Below, in pieces: positions 62,961-64,000 of a stretch of 64,000 nt of DNA. The notes beneath the pieces are model-generated. The model had not been told where the DNA came from and did no database searches. It saw nothing but the letters and a program-made list of their open reading frames with translations. A program made the position numbers and the translations under genes. The DNA comes from Shewanella livingstonensis (GTDB lineage Bacteria; Pseudomonadota; Gammaproteobacteria; Enterobacterales; Shewanellaceae): NCBI RefSeq assembly GCF_003855395.1, contig NZ_CP034015.1, positions 3,854,001 to 3,918,000 of the forward strand, in the 5' to 3' direction. Each line of letters begins with the position of its first letter. Within the stretch, counting starts at the first letter, position 1.

Positions 62961-64000
62961 TTGAATACTTTCTTAAGCAGCTTCACGTTATGGCGACAAC
63001 AGCTCAGATCTTCTGTCTTCAATCGATGCCTATTGATTATCATTAGCTCGGTTTTTTCAACGTCTTTATGGGCACAGAGCCCGACACTTATATTAAAAGA
63101 AGTATCACAAAAGACATCACCAGATCTTTTAAAACAAACACGACAAATTCTCCAATTAGCGGAATACATTGGTGTGGATTACTCAGAAGCCGTGACAGCT
63201 GGCAATATTTCTAATCCGGATGAATTTGCTGAAATGCAGCAATTTGCTAGCATCATTATCGAAAAAACTAACCTGCTCGCCAATGATGTGCCAAATTCAT
63301 TAACGGCCGATGCATTACAATTACAGCAAGCCATTGCTGACAAATCATCATTGGATGTTATTCAGGGGCTTAGCCAAAAAATACGCAAGCAGTTATTAAG
63401 CCAGTCTCCAGCATTAGTGCTACCGACACAGCTTTTACCTAAAGAGAATGTAAAACAGCTGTTTATCGAAAATTGTTCTACCTGTCATGGTGATTTAGGC
63501 CAAGGCGATGGACCACTGGCCAAATCACTGTCACCAGAGCCAACCAACTTTACTGACCAAGAACGGGCGTTAAATCGATCGTTACTGGGACTTTATGATG
63601 CTATATCTGATGGTTTAGATGGCAGTGCGATGCGAGCCTTTAGTGAGTTAAATGATCAACAACGTTGGTCATTGGCGTTTTATGTTGGCAGCCTAGCATT
63701 TGAACCATCGGCAGCAACATTAGAACATATCAAATATGATGCTAATATTGAATTACAACAATGGGTCAATAGCAACCCAACACAATTACTTCAGCAAAAT
63801 GTCGATATTAATCGTAGCCAATTAGAACGATTACGCTCACAACCTGAGTTACTGTTTCAGCATGCACAGTCACCTATTTCAACCGCGCGCACCAACTTAC
63901 AAGCTGCTGTAGATGCTTACCACGCCAATGAGTTAACGCAAGCACAAACCTTGGCGGTAAGTGCTTACTTAGATGGTTTTGAGTTAATTGAAAATACCTT
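62961..64000 (+). CDS. Cytochrome c / FTR1-family iron permease, N-terminal part (partial)
   Basis: An open frame runs from a TTG at 62961 to the right edge, about 346 codons, without a stop. An AAGG box is 6-8 nt upstream and an in-frame stop lies just before it. The N-terminus is a signal peptide (CLLIIISSVFSTSLWA). A c-type heme motif CSTCH (C172, C175, H176) with GDLGQGDGPLA around it marks a cytochrome domain. Shewanella and relatives have FTR1 ferrous iron permeases carrying such a fused cytochrome, which may oxidise iron during uptake. The permease helices would lie beyond the window, so FTR1 is inferred from the N-terminal architecture and the Fur box. Confidence 0.8.
   Translation, partial: MNTFLSSFTLWRQQLRSSVFNRCLLIIISSVFSTSLWAQSPTLILKEVSQKTSPDLLKQTRQILQLAEYIGVDYSEAVTAGNISNPDEFAEMQQFASIIIEKTNLLANDVPNSLTADALQLQQAIADKSSLDVIQGLSQKIRKQLLSQSPALVLPTQLLPKENVKQLFIENCSTCHGDLGQGDGPLAKSLSPEPTNFTDQERALNRSLLGLYDAISDGLDGSAMRAFSELNDQQRWSLAFYVGSLAFEPSAATLEHIKYDANIELQQWVNSNPTQLLQQNVDINRSQLERLRSQPELLFQHAQSPISTARTNLQAAVDAYHANELTQAQTLAVSAYLDGFELIENT

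Overview
The window reads as the chromosome of a marine gammaproteobacterium of the genus Shewanella or a very close relative. This rests on gene content and order (gltBD, yhcC, an ArcA-pathway HPt protein, oxyR, a membrane class III adenylate cyclase, mutH, rppH-ptsP, thyA, nhaA, nhaR, sdhE-ygfX, nadB, rpoE-rseABC, lepAB-rnc-era-recO-pdxJ-acpS, ypjD-corB, ffh, rpsP-rimM-trmD-rplS, aroF-tyrA, pheA-raiA), on an AT-rich base composition, and on protein details such as the extended PheA. It is almost entirely core chromosome. Accessory DNA is limited to one decayed IS4-family insertion sequence and two copies of a structured, MITE-like repeat.

Layout. 1-5.6 kb: end of a probable phosphoketolase gene, an OmpA-like porin, transaldolase and glucose-6-phosphate isomerase (tal-pgi), a small DUF3545 protein and a hemerythrin. 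5.7-10.7 kb: thrABC on the minus strand behind a Thr/Ile-rich leader peptide and attenuator. 11-15.3 kb: slyD, an internally duplicated membrane protein, trpR, a cytochrome c' / cytochrome b561 convergent pair, and raiA with a CRP-like site. 15.4-20.7 kb: aromatic amino acid block, with a pheL attenuator, a PheA carrying an extra degenerate DAHP-synthase-like domain, repeat copy 1, and aroF-tyrA. 21-27 kb: ribosomal/tRNA-modification operon, ffh, ypjD, corB. 27.1-28.6 kb: IS4-family relic. 28.6-36 kb: DUF962 protein, acpS-pdxJ-recO-era-rnc-lepB, repeat copy 2, lepA. 36.3-39.3 kb: rpoE-rseA-rseB-rseC behind a sigma-E promoter; nadB is divergent. 41-46.5 kb: sdhE-ygfX, nhaR, nhaA with a coupled Rap1a-like secreted protein, thyA, a TauE/SafE exporter. 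46.5-55 kb: rppH-ptsP, a cluster of DnaA boxes next to mutH, a membrane adenylate cyclase, oxyR, an HPt protein, yhcC. 55.6-64 kb: gltBD, a PilZ protein, and a Fur-controlled cytochrome c/FTR1 iron permease that runs off the window.

Regulation is unusually legible. There are two classical amino-acid attenuators (thrL, pheL), a consensus-like sigma-E promoter, a Fur box, CRP and FNR-like sites, and two palindromes of one operator type (upstream of the thr operon and of gltB). The observations most worth follow-up are the DARS2-like DnaA-box cluster between rppH and mutH, the paired structured repeats whose stems show compensatory base changes, and the pseudo-DAHP-synthase tail of PheA. No CRISPR array, phage, tRNA or rRNA gene was seen.
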